Below are positions 1 through 8,184 of a stretch of 15,676 nt of DNA, piece by piece. The stretch lies in assembly GCA_945907105.1 (NCBI GenBank), contig CAMDSB010000027.1, forward strand, positions 1-15,676, in the 5' to 3' direction. Source of the DNA: Rickettsia typhi. GTDB lineage: Bacteria; Pseudomonadota; Alphaproteobacteria; Rickettsiales; Rickettsiaceae. Numbering within the stretch: position 1 is the first letter of the stretch; the number at the start of each line of letters is the position of its first letter. Position numbers and translations under genes: made by a program. The notes under the pieces are model-generated. The model searched no databases and was not told the DNA's origin. It saw nothing but the letters and a program-made list of their open reading frames with translations.

Positions 1-9
1 AAGAGGGCT

Positions 10-138
10 CTAATCAGCGCCACAGATTTGGTATCTAGTTGCAAATACAGAGTCACCTCTTTCTGCCTTCAGAAGTAAGCTAACTCCTCTGAAGGCATTT
101 TTGCAAGCTCTAACTTCGCTTGCAACTTTAAGATACAT
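10..138 (-). CDS. Possible 42-residue small ORF of unknown function
   Basis: On the minus strand an ATG at 138 opens 42 codons ending at TAG (10-12). The peptide begins MYLKVASEVRACKNAF and ends FATRYQICGAD, a mix of helical and polar residues without obvious low-complexity bias. No Shine-Dalgarno is visible, and the start lies on a TTGCAAATAG sequence like the inverted repeats of the IS6 remnants elsewhere in the window. The middle of the ORF is a perfect 10-bp inverted repeat, so the segment may instead be a palindromic repeat or a terminator. I do not recognise a family. Whether it is translated is uncertain; the readable composition and the complete start-stop are the only support. Confidence 0.3.
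   Translation of the reverse strand: MYLKVASEVRACKNAFRGVSLLLKAERGDSVFATRYQICGAD
64..102 (+). terminator. Hairpin with T-tract (candidate rho-independent terminator)
   Basis: TGCCTTCAGA (64-73) and TCTGAAGGCA (88-97) are perfect 10-bp reverse complements around a 14-nt loop, followed at once by five T (98-102). That is the form of a plus-strand intrinsic terminator for a gene to the left of the window. One plus frame is open from base 1 to a TAA at 76-78, but this is only 25 codons and I cannot identify it. The same palindrome lies inside a minus-strand small ORF, so a mobile palindromic repeat is the alternative. Confidence 0.5.
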
Positions 139-314
139 GTTGCAAATAGAAATATGGCGTGAGTTTTTCTAAATCCCTATATATTTTTTTAAAATCCAAT
201 AGATTATTAGTAATAATTCGAATTTCGCCTTGAATGCCTTGACCCTATTCCACAAGTCAAATCTTCCTTTTTTAAACATTTGCATTATCTCAAATCTTAT
301 ATACAATATACTTA

Positions 315-614
315 ATGAGTAAAAAAAATAGCATAAAAAAATCCAGTAGTAGCCCCCACTCCCAAAGCATAAAGACTGTTGAGGAAGAAAAGTTCCATAT
401 TCTACATTCCCCTGGTTATCCGGGAATAGAAAACCAGAAAAAAATGGAAGATACCCATGGAGTTGACCAAGTAGTATGGCTAAATTTAAAGTTTAATTTA
501 TTAGTTGCTATAATATTTTTATTATTCATTCTATTATTCAAATTTGATCTCAATACAATAACCCAATTTGTTACCAAGTTTATTGATTTAATAATAACGG
601 TCATCCATATTTAG
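315..614 (+). CDS. Small single-pass membrane protein, unknown function
   Basis: This 99-residue protein has a polar, Lys/Ser-rich N-terminal half (residues 1-55), one strongly hydrophobic segment around residues 58-76 (LLVAIIFLLFILLF), and a second, weaker hydrophobic amphipathic stretch at 80-99 that ends the protein. The layout suggests a cytoplasmic tail anchored in the inner membrane. I do not recognise a family. No Shine-Dalgarno precedes the ATG, and the upstream 170 bases are AT-rich with no clear promoter. The stop codon lies inside an inverted repeat that may end transcription. An antisense ORF over 416-604 is treated as a shadow. Coding is likely because of the coherent TM segment, but there is no homology support. 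Confidence 0.55.
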   Translation: MSKKNSIKKSSSSPHSQSIKTVEEEKFHILHSPGYPGIENQKKMEDTHGVDQVVWLNLKFNLLVAIIFLLFILLFKFDLNTITQFVTKFIDLIITVIHI

Positions 615-641
615 TAAGCTACATCTTTTAATCTTACTAAA
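610..641. terminator. Inverted repeat between convergent genes, possible bidirectional terminator
   Basis: TTTAGTAAG (610-618) and CTTACTAAA (633-641) form a perfect 9-bp stem with a 14-nt loop. It overlaps the stop codon of the plus-strand gene and lies just past the stop of the minus-strand zinc-ribbon gene, the usual place for a shared terminator. The stem is AT-rich (only 2 of its 9 pairs are G-C) and no clean T-tract follows on either strand, so termination is inferred mainly from position. Confidence 0.35.
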
Positions 642-662
642 AATTTTCAATCTTCATGCTTT

Positions 663-824
663 TTATTCGTTTATAGTATCAAGCAACATACAAGCATCGC
701 ATTTATAATCAAAAATCCGTAACACTGGATCTTTGAGTCTTCCGTTGGTTTTACATAGAGGGCATAAATCTGACTGTGGATTCTTTGATAAACTACTTTT
801 GCCTCCTAATAGGCTCGGGCCCAC
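663..824 (-). CDS. Small zinc-ribbon protein, GTG start, unknown function
   Basis: A minus-strand frame starting at GTG (824) encodes 53 residues ending at TAA (663-665). It carries two CxxC knuckles: CPLC at residues 21-24 and CDAC at 42-45, with the linker NGRLKDPVLRIFDYK. This is the pattern of a rubredoxin-like or ribbon-type Zn(II) site that binds nucleic acid or protein. The only in-frame start after the upstream stop is GTG; a GGAG lies 13 nt upstream, which is far. The gene follows the caspase-like orphan by 72 nt on the same strand and could share its transcript. The paired CxxC motifs at sensible spacing support real coding, but a 3' remnant of a longer gene is possible. Confidence 0.5.
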   Translation of the reverse strand: MGPSLLGGKSSLSKNPQSDLCPLCKTNGRLKDPVLRIFDYKCDACMLLDTINE

Positions 825-896
825 TAGAAAAACTCAACTCCATGTTTCTGTGAGAGCGCTGTAAAATTAGTGGTGTTTTAGGTCCGGAATGGTTAC

Positions 897-2444
897 CTAA
901 AATTCTATATACTCTTCATAAGCGCCTGATAAGTCTGTTGGTGCAAGACCTGGACTATCGTTACTGCTTGGCAATCTTCCAGTTATGTCGAAGTCGTCAG
1001 GATAAGGTAACAATAGTGACTCTTGAACTGGTGTTTGTATCTGTATATGACGTTTTGCAGCATCTACTGATTTTGCCATAATTAAGCTATATGAAGGAAT
1101 GCTTGAGGGGGTATAGTCACTATTTGGGGAAACGCAAGTAAGTGATGTAGGAAAATTATAGTCGAACTCACTAATATCACTGTCAAACCTTTCGACAACA
1201 GTCTTATGCCATTTTTCTTCCTCTGGATTTGTTGTGGTGGGCAAAAGGAGGCGGGCACTTTCCTGCTGAAAAAATTGTTCCACTAGCTGCCTATAATCGC
1301 TAACTTTGAAAGTTACTTTCTGAAGAAAGGCTTCATGATTAAAATAGTATTTCTGTGCCCATTCTTGTTTTATCCACTTTAGAGGCTCTCCAGCAAGCGA
1401 CAATAGTTTGGTTATATCTTCATTATAATTTTTACCCTTAAGTCCATTATCAATAAACATATTGCTGGAAGAGATAAAGTGATACTTTGAGATAGGATCC
1501 TTAATACCGATTTGTTTAAATATCTTGTTCAACTCATCAGCAATAGCAGATATTATTTCCATAATTAAATTTTTAGGAGGTTTTAAAGCTGCAATGGCTC
1601 CTTCATGGTTTAATTGGACATATAAATTTTCTAAATGTGCATTAGTAACACCGTTAAGTGCGCATAGTTTTGCTAGAAAAGCAGATGGTTTTTCTCTAAG
1701 TTCTATTATTTTAGGAACAAAATGACTGAGCTTTAAATGCTTAGGTAGGCCAGCTTTATCAAAAAATCCTATAATAGGAGTATTAGCCATATAAGTTTGA
1801 CTAATACAGTATATATACAATAAATCAAATATACTAAACTCTTGGGGTAATTCATCATACGTAGCTTTCATGGTTTTGTTACATAAATCAAAAGCGGATG
1901 TTGGCTTGTCCGAGTCTGAAAGAGTTATTATCATTGATTTTTGGGGTAACAGTGGCAAGAATTGTTGCAGATTAGCTCCATAACAGCTAAAGATGAATAG
2001 GTTCAAAGGAGTATAATTTGTTGCCTTTACCAGTTCAGTAATAACTTCACCAGCTTCAGTATCTTCCGCCGCACTTATAGTACCTAAGCCCTTCTGATAC
2101 GTTATTTCACCTGCTCCTCTAGTTGTTAGCATATATTTGCCGGATATTACTTCTCCGTGCATAGAAAAAATGATATTGATACTTGATTGGGTAGGTACTC
2201 TTTCAAAACTAGATTCTAGTTTTGTATGATCAAATCCTTTTATTGGATCTCCAATAACTTCTAAAGTGGTAACTTTTTCAAGGTAACTGGGATTGAAAAG
2301 GTAATCCTCTTCTATTGATGGCCTAAGAGCATCAGTATTAGCACCATTTATTATGTATGTGTAGGAAGAAGATATTTCTTTTTTGGATTTTTTAGAGGGT
2401 ATAAATCCTTTTTCTTCGTTAATAGTAGGTTTTTGTCTTTTCAT
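897..2444 (-). CDS. Orphan 515-residue protein, putative caspase-like (clan CD) cysteine peptidase
   Basis: I do not recognise the full-length family. Seen: a basic N-terminus (residues 1-25), then a segment that reads as alternating strands and helices. A hydrophobic strand ends in SMHG (His96-Gly97). After 57 residues a second hydrophobic strand, LNLFIFSCYGA, carries Cys154 and Gly156, followed by another strand, KSMIITLSDSD. A strand-His-Gly then strand-Cys-x-Gly order at this spacing is what clan CD peptidases (caspases, CHAT, clostripain-like) show. Residues 240-400 look helical, and the C-terminal ~85 residues are Pro/Ser-rich and acidic. There is no signal peptide or membrane segment, so it is cytosolic or exported by a dedicated system; an effector role is only a guess. 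No Shine-Dalgarno precedes the ATG. The ORF is intact and long, so coding is secure; the fold assignment is inference from motifs. Confidence 0.75.
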   Translation of the reverse strand: MKRQKPTINEEKGFIPSKKSKKEISSSYTYIINGANTDALRPSIEEDYLFNPSYLEKVTTLEVIGDPIKGFDHTKLESSFERVPTQSSINIIFSMHGEVISGKYMLTTRGAGEITYQKGLGTISAAEDTEAGEVITELVKATNYTPLNLFIFSCYGANLQQFLPLLPQKSMIITLSDSDKPTSAFDLCNKTMKATYDELPQEFSIFDLLYIYCISQTYMANTPIIGFFDKAGLPKHLKLSHFVPKIIELREKPSAFLAKLCALNGVTNAHLENLYVQLNHEGAIAALKPPKNLIMEIISAIADELNKIFKQIGIKDPISKYHFISSSNMFIDNGLKGKNYNEDITKLLSLAGEPLKWIKQEWAQKYYFNHEAFLQKVTFKVSDYRQLVEQFFQQESARLLLPTTTNPEEEKWHKTVVERFDSDISEFDYNFPTSLTCVSPNSDYTPSSIPSYSLIMAKSVDAAKRHIQIQTPVQESLLLPYPDDFDITGRLPSSNDSPGLAPTDLSGAYEEYIEF

Positions 2445-2546
2445 AAACGTATGTTATTTTAATAATATTATCAATATAACGCTAACTTTTTATAAGTCAA
2501 AATACTATTTAGTAATAATAAATTTATATAACAAACTACTAAAAAA

Positions 2547-2996
2547 TTACTTATGATAAGGATGATTATCCAAAATAGTTTGAGCGCGGTATATTTGTTC
2601 CAGTAGCATCACTTTAACAAGTTGGTGGGGGAAGGTCATTTCAGATAAGCATAGCTTTGTATGGGCTGTTTTAACTATAGATTCATCAAGGCCAAACGCG
2701 CCGCCAATAATGAAATCTATTGATTTACCAAGCATCATTTGTTTAGCAAACAGAGCGCTAAACCCCTCGCTGCTGATTTGCTTACCACTGAGATCCAAGA
2801 CTATTATGTATGATCCATCGGTAATTTTACCTTTGATTTGCCGAGCTTCATCTTCTTTGATTTCGGTGGATGAAGATTTTTTTGAATGCGGGAGTTCCGT
2901 ATCCTTGATTTGCCAACTGATCATTTTTTTATACTTATCAGCTATGAAAGCAAGCTCACCTGATAGTTTTCCTACCGAGATAATTTGAATTTTCAT
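2547..2996 (-). CDS. rlmH: 23S rRNA (pseudouridine(1915)-N(3))-methyltransferase RlmH
   Basis: This SPOUT-class methyltransferase uses SAM to methylate pseudouridine 1915 in helix 69 of 23S rRNA on assembled ribosomes. The family signatures are in order: the N-terminal strand [10 protein letters not shown], the SAM-binding knot FIIGGAFGL (95-103), LSEMTFPHQLV (117-127), and the C-terminal HPYHK (145-149) that ends almost all RlmH proteins. The length of 149 residues is normal (about 155). The usual GGADG is GGAFG here. The start codon shares its A with the sucB stop (TAATG), so translation is probably coupled and the gene is the last of a sucA-sucB-rlmH transcript. No GC-rich terminator follows. 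Confidence 0.95.
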   Translation of the reverse strand: MKIQIISVGKLSGELAFIADKYKKMISWQIKDTELPHSKKSSSTEIKEDEARQIKGKITDGSYIIVLDLSGKQISSEGFSALFAKQMMLGKSIDFIIGGAFGLDESIVKTAHTKLCLSEMTFPHQLVKVMLLEQIYRAQTILDNHPYHK

Positions 2997-4207
2997 TAAA
3001 GGTCAAGCAATAGACGCTCCGGATCCTCGATAGCTTGCTTTACTTTGACCAAGAAAGTAACTGCGTCTTTACCATCGATTACCCTATGATCATAAGAAAG
3101 AGCAATATACATCATCGGGCGGATTTCTACCTTACCATTTATAGCCACAGGTCTCTCTTGTGTGTTGTGCAGGCCAATAATTCCTGTTTGAGGGGGATTG
3201 ATAATTGGAGTAGATAATAGTGAGCCATACACACCACCATTGGTAATTGAAAATGTCCCGCCTGTAAGATCAGACATTGAAAGCTTACCATCTCTGGCTT
3301 TTACAGCTAAAGATACAATTCCTTTTTCTATTTCGGAAAACTTCAGTCTATTTGCATTTCGCAGCACCGGTACAACAAGCCCTTGCTCGGTGCCAACAGC
3401 CACTCCTATGTCGTAGTAATGCTTATAAATAATGTCGTCACCTTCCATTTCAGCATTAACCGATGGAACTTCTTTGAGTGCATTGACCACGGCTTTGACA
3501 AAAAATGACATGAAGCCAAGCTTAACCCCGTGTTTTTCTTGGAACGAATCTTTGTACCGTGCGCGAAGAGCAATTACTTTGCTCATATCGATTTCATTGA
3601 AGGTGCTTAATATAGCGGCGGTATTTTGTGAATCTTTTAAACGCTGAGCAATAGTTTTGCGTAAGCGAGACATACGGATACGCTCAACTGGCTTGTCGTC
3701 ACTATTGATTTGCGTTAACTCAGCAGAATTTAGTGGGGCAAGGGTGTTATTTAAAACATTAAGCACGTCTCCCTTATTAATTCTACCATCTTTACCTGTG
3801 CCAGCAATATGGGTTGGATTAAGATTATTCTCAGCTATAAGTTTTTGCACTGAAGGTGGCATTGTACTAATTACATCCACCTGTTTGTTTGGCACAGGAA
3901 TAGGGTGGGGTGCTGGTAAAGAGGAAGCGACTGAGACAGGAGCTGATTCTGACTTGCCTGCTGCGATAGTCCCAGCTTTGATCTTGCCAACAACTTGGCC
4001 AACGGTGACAATTTCATCTTCTTTCTTGTCAATAGATTCAAGTATACCTTCGGCTGAAGCACTTACTTCTAGCGTAACTTTTTCGGTTTCCAGTTCAAGC
4101 AAAAGCTCGTCTACTTTTACAGCGTCGCCAGGTTTTTTATGCCATTTAGCTATTGTTGCTTCGGAAACGGATTCTCCTAATGCCGGTACTATAATTTGAA
4201 CACTCAT
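2996..4207 (-). CDS. sucB: 2-oxoglutarate dehydrogenase E2, dihydrolipoyl succinyltransferase
   Basis: SucB is the core of the 2-oxoglutarate dehydrogenase complex. It passes the succinyl group from E1 via a lipoyl arm to CoA. Domains: a lipoyl domain at residues 1-77 with [11 protein letters not shown], placing the lipoylated lysine at Lys43; an Ala/Pro-rich linker at about 80-112; a peripheral subunit-binding domain at about 115-152; and a catalytic acyltransferase domain at about 175-403 with the active-site signature DHRVIDG (373-379, His374 and Asp378). Its 403 residues match the usual length of about 400. A good Shine-Dalgarno, GGAGAG (complement of 4216-4221), lies 8 nt before ATG. It follows sucA after 108 nt and overlaps rlmH by one base. 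One lipoyl domain and the succinyl-type spacing favour SucB over pyruvate dehydrogenase E2. Confidence 0.97.
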   Translation of the reverse strand: MSVQIIVPALGESVSEATIAKWHKKPGDAVKVDELLLELETEKVTLEVSASAEGILESIDKKEDEIVTVGQVVGKIKAGTIAAGKSESAPVSVASSLPAPHPIPVPNKQVDVISTMPPSVQKLIAENNLNPTHIAGTGKDGRINKGDVLNVLNNTLAPLNSAELTQINSDDKPVERIRMSRLRKTIAQRLKDSQNTAAILSTFNEIDMSKVIALRARYKDSFQEKHGVKLGFMSFFVKAVVNALKEVPSVNAEMEGDDIIYKHYYDIGVAVGTEQGLVVPVLRNANRLKFSEIEKGIVSLAVKARDGKLSMSDLTGGTFSITNGGVYGSLLSTPIINPPQTGIIGLHNTQERPVAINGKVEIRPMMYIALSYDHRVIDGKDAVTFLVKVKQAIEDPERLLLDL

Positions 4208-4315
4208 AACTTATACTCTCCAAAACTCAAATTTTATTTACTCTTGTATCCTGAAATATTTCCACTTACACAAAATAATACTTCTTTAGCCATAATTATA
4301 ATAGTCTAAAGCAAA

Positions 4316-7135
4316 TTAAGTAGGCTTATTAATTTGCAATGCCTCGTTGATTAATGACTCTTGCTGTTTGTTGTGGGCATAAAGATAGCCAACAGCAGGA
4401 GAGGCGGCTTCGACTCTACCAACAAAACTAATAGTTTTTTTTATACCAGCTTCATGTAATACAGAATCCAGTAGTGGTCTTATGAAATTCCAGGCTCCCA
4501 TATTTTTTGGCTCTTCCTGACACCAAACAAAATCATTAGCTTGGGCATATTTAGAAACAATTTTTGCAACTAAATTTTCTGTAAATGGGTATAACTGTTC
4601 AAGGCGAATGATTGCTATATGTTTGATTTTCTTTTCTCTTCTTTCTTCTAGTAAATCATAATAGACCTTGCCAGCGCAGAAGATAACTTTTTTAACATTA
4701 TTAGCTTTAACATCAGTATCAATCTCATCAATTACCGGAACAAAAGCTGTATTAGCATCTAGCTCAGATAGGTTTGATACAGCAAGTTTATGACGTAGTA
4801 ATGATTTTGGGGACATAACTATTAGAGGTTTTCTGAAACTCCTTAGTATTTGTCTGCGCAGTAGATGAAAAATTGAAGCCGGAGTTGTTGGGTAAACAAC
4901 TTGCATATTATCTTCCGCGCACAATTGCAAAAATCGTTCTATCCTTGCCGAACTATGTTCAGGACCTTGCCCTTCCATAGCATTTGGTAGCAAACAGACC
5001 AGGCCACTCATTCTTAGCCATTTAGTTTCAGATGAACAAATAAATTGGTCAAACATTATTTGAGCACCATTACAGAAATCACCAAATTGAGCTTCCCAAA
5101 TTACTAAATGATTTGGGGTCACTAGCGAGTAACCATATTCAAACCCTAGAACACCATATTCCGATAAGTTACTATCTGCTACTTCAAAAAAGGCTTGATC
5201 TTTTGAGATATTATTTAGTGGTTCGTATATGGATTTGTCTACTTGCGAATGCAGCACAGAGTGTCTATGCGAAAACGTTCCTCTTCCAGCATCTTGGCCA
5301 GTTAGTCTAATCGGGATATTTTCTTCTAATAAAGTTGCGAAAGCAAGTTGCTCAGCAGTCGCCCAATCAATTGGCTCGTTGTTATTAACTGTCTCAACTC
5401 TAGAAGCAAAGAGTTTTTCAAGCTTATTGTTGAGTGGAAACGATGCCGGTATGGTACATAAATTTCTAACCAATTGTTTTAACTTAGTAATGTCTATCCC
5501 AGTATTTAATGAGTCTTTTTTATTATTTCGTTCAAAACCATTCCACTGCCCTTCGAGCCATTGAGCTTTAGGCTTATAGTTTTTTACTTGATTAAATTCC
5601 TCATCCAAAAATTCTTTAAACTCTTTTTTTAATACTAGGTAATAACTGTCGTCAATAATCGACTCGGTAACAAGTTGATCAGAATATATAGCTGCTGGAG
5701 TTTTTTTGTTTTTAATAACATTATACATAAAGGCTTGTGTATACATCGGCTCGTCACCTTCATTGTGACCATATTTACGATAGCATATAATATCAACAAC
5801 TACATCTTTACGAAACGTGTTGCGGTAATTACAAGCTAACTTAGTTGCCATTACTACGGATTCAATATCATCGCCATTAACGTGAATGATTGGTGCGCCG
5901 ACCATTTTGGCAACTTCAGTGCAATATCTTCCAGGCCTCGCGTCTTCAGCATTTGCTGTAAAGCCAATCTGATTATTGATAACTAGGTGAAAAATTCCAC
6001 CAACTTCATAAGCCTTGAGTCCAGACATTACTAAGCTCTCAGCAACAACTCCTTGACCACAGAAAGCTGTGTCGCCATGGACTAAAATACCAACAACCTT
6101 CTTGCGATCCCTGCCTTTGCAATCTTGTTTAGCTCTAACTTTACCTGCGACTACTGGATTTACAGCTTCAAGATGAGAAGGGTTTGGAGTTAGAGATAAA
6201 TGAATTGTTTGGCCGCTTTTTATTACCCTATCAGATGAATAACCCATATGATATTTTACGTCACCCGATATATCTAAATCATCTGGAAAAGCACTACTAC
6301 CAGCAAATTCAGAAAGCACCGCGCGATAGGGTTTATGCATAACTTTTGTCAGCGTAGAGAGTCTGCCGCGATGTGCAAGACCAAGTACGGCCTCTTCGGC
6401 CCCAGAGATTGCTGACTCCTCTATGACAGTGTCTAAGCATACTATTGAAGCATCGCCGCCTTCTATTGAGAAGCGCTTAGCTCCTGGGAATTTGGTATGA
6501 AGATATTGCTCAAAACCTTCAACCTCGACAAGATCTTTTAAGAATTTTTTTTTCTCATCTGAGTTAAATATATGGTGAGTGTTGGCTTTTTCAAGCTGGT
6601 CATACAACCATTTTCTTTCTTCGCTATTTTCTACATGAGCAAATTCTGCAGCTAAATTACCTGAGTAAGTCTTTTCAAGAATCTCTTTTAGTTCTCCGAC
6701 GGAGCAGCTTGTCAGGTCGCTAAGCTCATCTGTAACATCTACGTTGTGTGATAGGTTGTCTTGCGAGAATCCAAAATTTTCTATATTTAGTTCAAGTTCA
6801 GCATGAGTTTTTTTTGTCTCAAGGCCAAGTGGATCAAGATTTGCCAGATAGTGCCCATGCTCGCGGTAAGCGGTAATCATGAATTTGGCACGAAGCTTAT
6901 TTTCTATATCAGTAACGTTGGTAGAACTAGTAGAAGCAGAAGTTTGTTTTGGTAAGTTCTTGATTATAATTTTTGATGTACTTTTGAAAGGAACTGCTTC
7001 ATGTTGCTCATTAAAAAAACCAACCCAACTTTGATCAACAGAAGAAGGATCGTTTAGATATTGTTGATATAATTCTTCAATAAACACAGAATTAGCGCCA
7101 AATAAAAAACCTGTTCGCTCAAAGTCTTTACCCAC
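4316..7135 (-). CDS. sucA: 2-oxoglutarate dehydrogenase E1 component
   Basis: SucA is the thiamine-diphosphate enzyme that decarboxylates 2-oxoglutarate and reductively succinylates the lipoyl group of SucB. Visible landmarks: the N-terminal segment ending [16 protein letters not shown] (about 26-41) that contacts the complex core; RFSIEGGDA (221-229); GLAHRGRL (252-259); the TPP/Mg motif GDTAFCGQG (354-362); and [13 protein letters not shown] (455-467). The C-terminal half holds the transketolase-like pyrimidine domain with [14 protein letters not shown] and the typical [10 protein letters not shown]. At 939 residues it is full length (E. coli 933). The start is GTG (7133-7135), supported by GGGAGA six bases upstream. 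It heads the sucA-sucB-rlmH unit. Codon use and sequence show no sign of decay, in contrast to the neighbouring island. Confidence 0.97.
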   Translation of the reverse strand: MGKDFERTGFLFGANSVFIEELYQQYLNDPSSVDQSWVGFFNEQHEAVPFKSTSKIIIKNLPKQTSASTSSTNVTDIENKLRAKFMITAYREHGHYLANLDPLGLETKKTHAELELNIENFGFSQDNLSHNVDVTDELSDLTSCSVGELKEILEKTYSGNLAAEFAHVENSEERKWLYDQLEKANTHHIFNSDEKKKFLKDLVEVEGFEQYLHTKFPGAKRFSIEGGDASIVCLDTVIEESAISGAEEAVLGLAHRGRLSTLTKVMHKPYRAVLSEFAGSSAFPDDLDISGDVKYHMGYSSDRVIKSGQTIHLSLTPNPSHLEAVNPVVAGKVRAKQDCKGRDRKKVVGILVHGDTAFCGQGVVAESLVMSGLKAYEVGGIFHLVINNQIGFTANAEDARPGRYCTEVAKMVGAPIIHVNGDDIESVVMATKLACNYRNTFRKDVVVDIICYRKYGHNEGDEPMYTQAFMYNVIKNKKTPAAIYSDQLVTESIIDDSYYLVLKKEFKEFLDEEFNQVKNYKPKAQWLEGQWNGFERNNKKDSLNTGIDITKLKQLVRNLCTIPASFPLNNKLEKLFASRVETVNNNEPIDWATAEQLAFATLLEENIPIRLTGQDAGRGTFSHRHSVLHSQVDKSIYEPLNNISKDQAFFEVADSNLSEYGVLGFEYGYSLVTPNHLVIWEAQFGDFCNGAQIMFDQFICSSETKWLRMSGLVCLLPNAMEGQGPEHSSARIERFLQLCAEDNMQVVYPTTPASIFHLLRRQILRSFRKPLIVMSPKSLLRHKLAVSNLSELDANTAFVPVIDEIDTDVKANNVKKVIFCAGKVYYDLLEERREKKIKHIAIIRLEQLYPFTENLVAKIVSKYAQANDFVWCQEEPKNMGAWNFIRPLLDSVLHEAGIKKTISFVGRVEAASPAVGYLYAHNKQQESLINEALQINKPT

Positions 7136-7157
7136 TATATTTCTCCCACAAGTCTAA

Positions 7158-7201
7158 AGTATAATGCGATCATTTTACCTTTGAATAGTAACCTATTGCA
7201 A
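7158..7201 (-). promoter_or_regulatory. Candidate promoter(s) for sucA-sucB-rlmH
   Basis: Read on the minus strand, two sigma70-like pairs overlap here: TTGCAA (7196-7201) with TAAAAT (7172-7177) at 18 bp, and TTCAAA (7180-7185) with TATACT (7158-7163) at 16 bp. The second would start transcription about 15-20 nt before the GTG start codon. Neither is a perfect match and I cannot say which is used. A strong palindrome sits directly upstream. Confidence 0.35.
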
Positions 7202-7203
7202 GG

Positions 7204-7230
7204 ATTTTATAGTGATTCCAACTATAAAAT
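7204..7230. promoter_or_regulatory. Perfect 10-bp inverted repeat upstream of sucA
   Basis: ATTTTATAGT (7204-7213) and ACTATAAAAT (7221-7230) are exact reverse complements around the 7-nt spacer GATTCCA. The centre lies about 80 bp upstream of the sucA start and abuts the candidate -35 element. Its symmetry and size fit a homodimeric repressor operator; an RNA hairpin or a remnant of mobile DNA are alternatives. There is no T-tract, so it is not a convincing terminator. Confidence 0.35.
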
Positions 7231-7384
7231 TACTCGAGCCTGATATAAAACATATAAATTACATGGGTGTAATCATCTAGCGCACAGGTTATAGAACCAA
7301 TTTATAATGCTCGAAGAGAGATAAAAACCTATTGTTTACAATTGTGGTGCTCAGTTGTATTTTTCCTAAAAATTCTCTATTTAT

Positions 7385-7465
7385 TTATGGGTTATGAAAG
7401 AAGTCTAATCTTATTGCCCAAATGATTATGTCGTATTTAAAATGATGGTATTTAAAGATATTCAT
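7385..7465 (-). pseudogene. IS6-family transposase, N-terminal fragment (copy 1)
   Basis: An ATG at 7465 opens 26 codons, MNIFKYHHFKYDIIIWAIRL then six unrelated residues and a stop. The first 20 residues match the start of IS6-family DDE transposases (FK-x-RHF-x-x-DIIxWAVRW) and parallel the second fragment in this window. The rest of the ~230-residue protein, including all catalytic Asp/Asp/Glu residues, is missing. Upstream, the untranslated leader (AATAAACTA, TTCAA, GATAAAG, TAGATTT before ATG) is also shared with copy 2, which shows common descent of the two ends rather than chance similarity. Confidence 0.7.
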
Positions 7466-7513
7466 AAATCTAGGCTTTATCCTTTAATTGAATATATTTA
7501 GTTTATTAGACCA

Positions 7514-7525
7514 TGCAACAGCGCA
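7514..7525 (-). repeat. IS6-type terminal inverted repeat (copy 1)
   Basis: Read on the minus strand this is GCGCTGTTGCAT, about 50 bases before the transposase fragment ATG. IS6-family elements typically begin GGxxCTGTTGCAAA, and copy 2 begins GCCGCTGTTGCAAATAGC. The match covers CTGTTGCA; the bases beyond have drifted. No partner repeat in the right orientation is clear to the left. Confidence 0.55.
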
Positions 7526-7662
7526 TGTTGAACCGATGATATCTCCTTACAGTGATTATCGATAATGGAAATCTTTGTGCTCTATAAGGGAATATTACAT
7601 TGTTAGTTTCTAACTAGAATAATAGCCCTTCATAAATTCTCCGTGTGACAATGGTTAATCAA

Positions 7663-8184
7663 TTATACGTATTCAGCTGCTGCTCCAACTACTGGTATAG
7701 TATCCTCATAAGCGTGTATTTCATCTAATAAAACTTGCCTATCTTGGTTATAAGTTTGTATATAACGCTCAAGGTCTGGTGTATAACCAAAATAATTTAA
7801 CCTAACATTATAAACATCTGTCACAGCACTTTCATAAGCTCTCAAAGCTTCTTTATAAGTTTGTAGAGCATCACCATTATGATCATTAGCTAGATTAGCC
7901 CGTAATTCTTCCACACGAGTTTCTGTAGCAGATAGATTAGCACGTAATCCGTTTACATGAACTTGGGTAGCCTCTATTTCCTCCATTGTAGGTAGCGCTA
8001 GTGAAGCGGGGCAACACATTACTTTCAGACACTCCCCAATTGTGGATAATACACTAGTATTTGATACGCTATTTTGTACCCATCCTATAAATGCCAATGG
8101 ATTGCATGTTTCAACAATTAATTTGCATACTATACGCATTGTACTTTCTTGTCTCTGTTCTATTGCTTGCCCTTCTAATTGCAT
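7663..8184 (-). CDS. Orphan 173-residue protein with central coiled coil
   Basis: I do not recognise this protein. Residues 1-16 are polar. Residues 17-65 are mildly hydrophobic and Cys-rich (Cys20, 27, 52, 57, 58) and may associate with a membrane. Residues 67-100 form a likely coiled coil with a doubled GLRANLSATET / ELRANLAND unit. Residues 105-160 are helical with several Tyr, and the tail is short and Ala-rich. A second ATG at codon 16 is possible, but the first has AGGAG 8 nt upstream, so I keep it. A perfect TTGACA -35 lies further upstream. It stands alone between an IS6 fragment and a divergent toxin gene, so it is accessory DNA, yet it has a good Shine-Dalgarno and no internal lesion. 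A structural or host-interaction role cannot be judged. Confidence 0.7.
   Translation of the reverse strand: MQLEGQAIEQRQESTMRIVCKLIVETCNPLAFIGWVQNSVSNTSVLSTIGECLKVMCCPASLALPTMEEIEATQVHVNGLRANLSATETRVEELRANLANDHNGDALQTYKEALRAYESAVTDVYNVRLNYFGYTPDLERYIQTYNQDRQVLLDEIHAYEDTIPVVGAAAEYV

Larger units (their letters stand above)
7136..7662. other. Gene-free stretch between sucA and the coiled-coil orphan
   Basis: About 530 bases hold, from right to left, an IS6-type left end with a transposase N-terminal fragment, roughly 150 bases of AT-rich sequence in which I see nothing coding, the palindrome, and the sucA promoter region. No tRNA, riboswitch or intact ORF is visible. Confidence 0.6.

Noticed and set aside
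1..78. Plus-strand open frame of 25 codons ending TAA before the hairpin
   Set aside because: Too short to identify and contested by a complete minus-strand ORF over the same bases; kept only as a note under the terminator.
2508..2543. TTTAGTA...TACTAAA repeat after rlmH as terminator
   Set aside because: A 7-bp AT-rich stem with a 22-nt loop is too weak to call.
3657..4199. Plus-strand 180-codon ORF antisense to sucB
   Set aside because: Long only because of the Ala/Pro/Ser-rich linker and lipoyl region of sucB on the other strand; no motif of its own.
4240..4299. Short minus-strand ORF (19 codons, MAKEVLFCVSG...) between sucA and sucB
   Set aside because: No Shine-Dalgarno, very short, and no recognisable feature; most likely chance in an AT-rich spacer.
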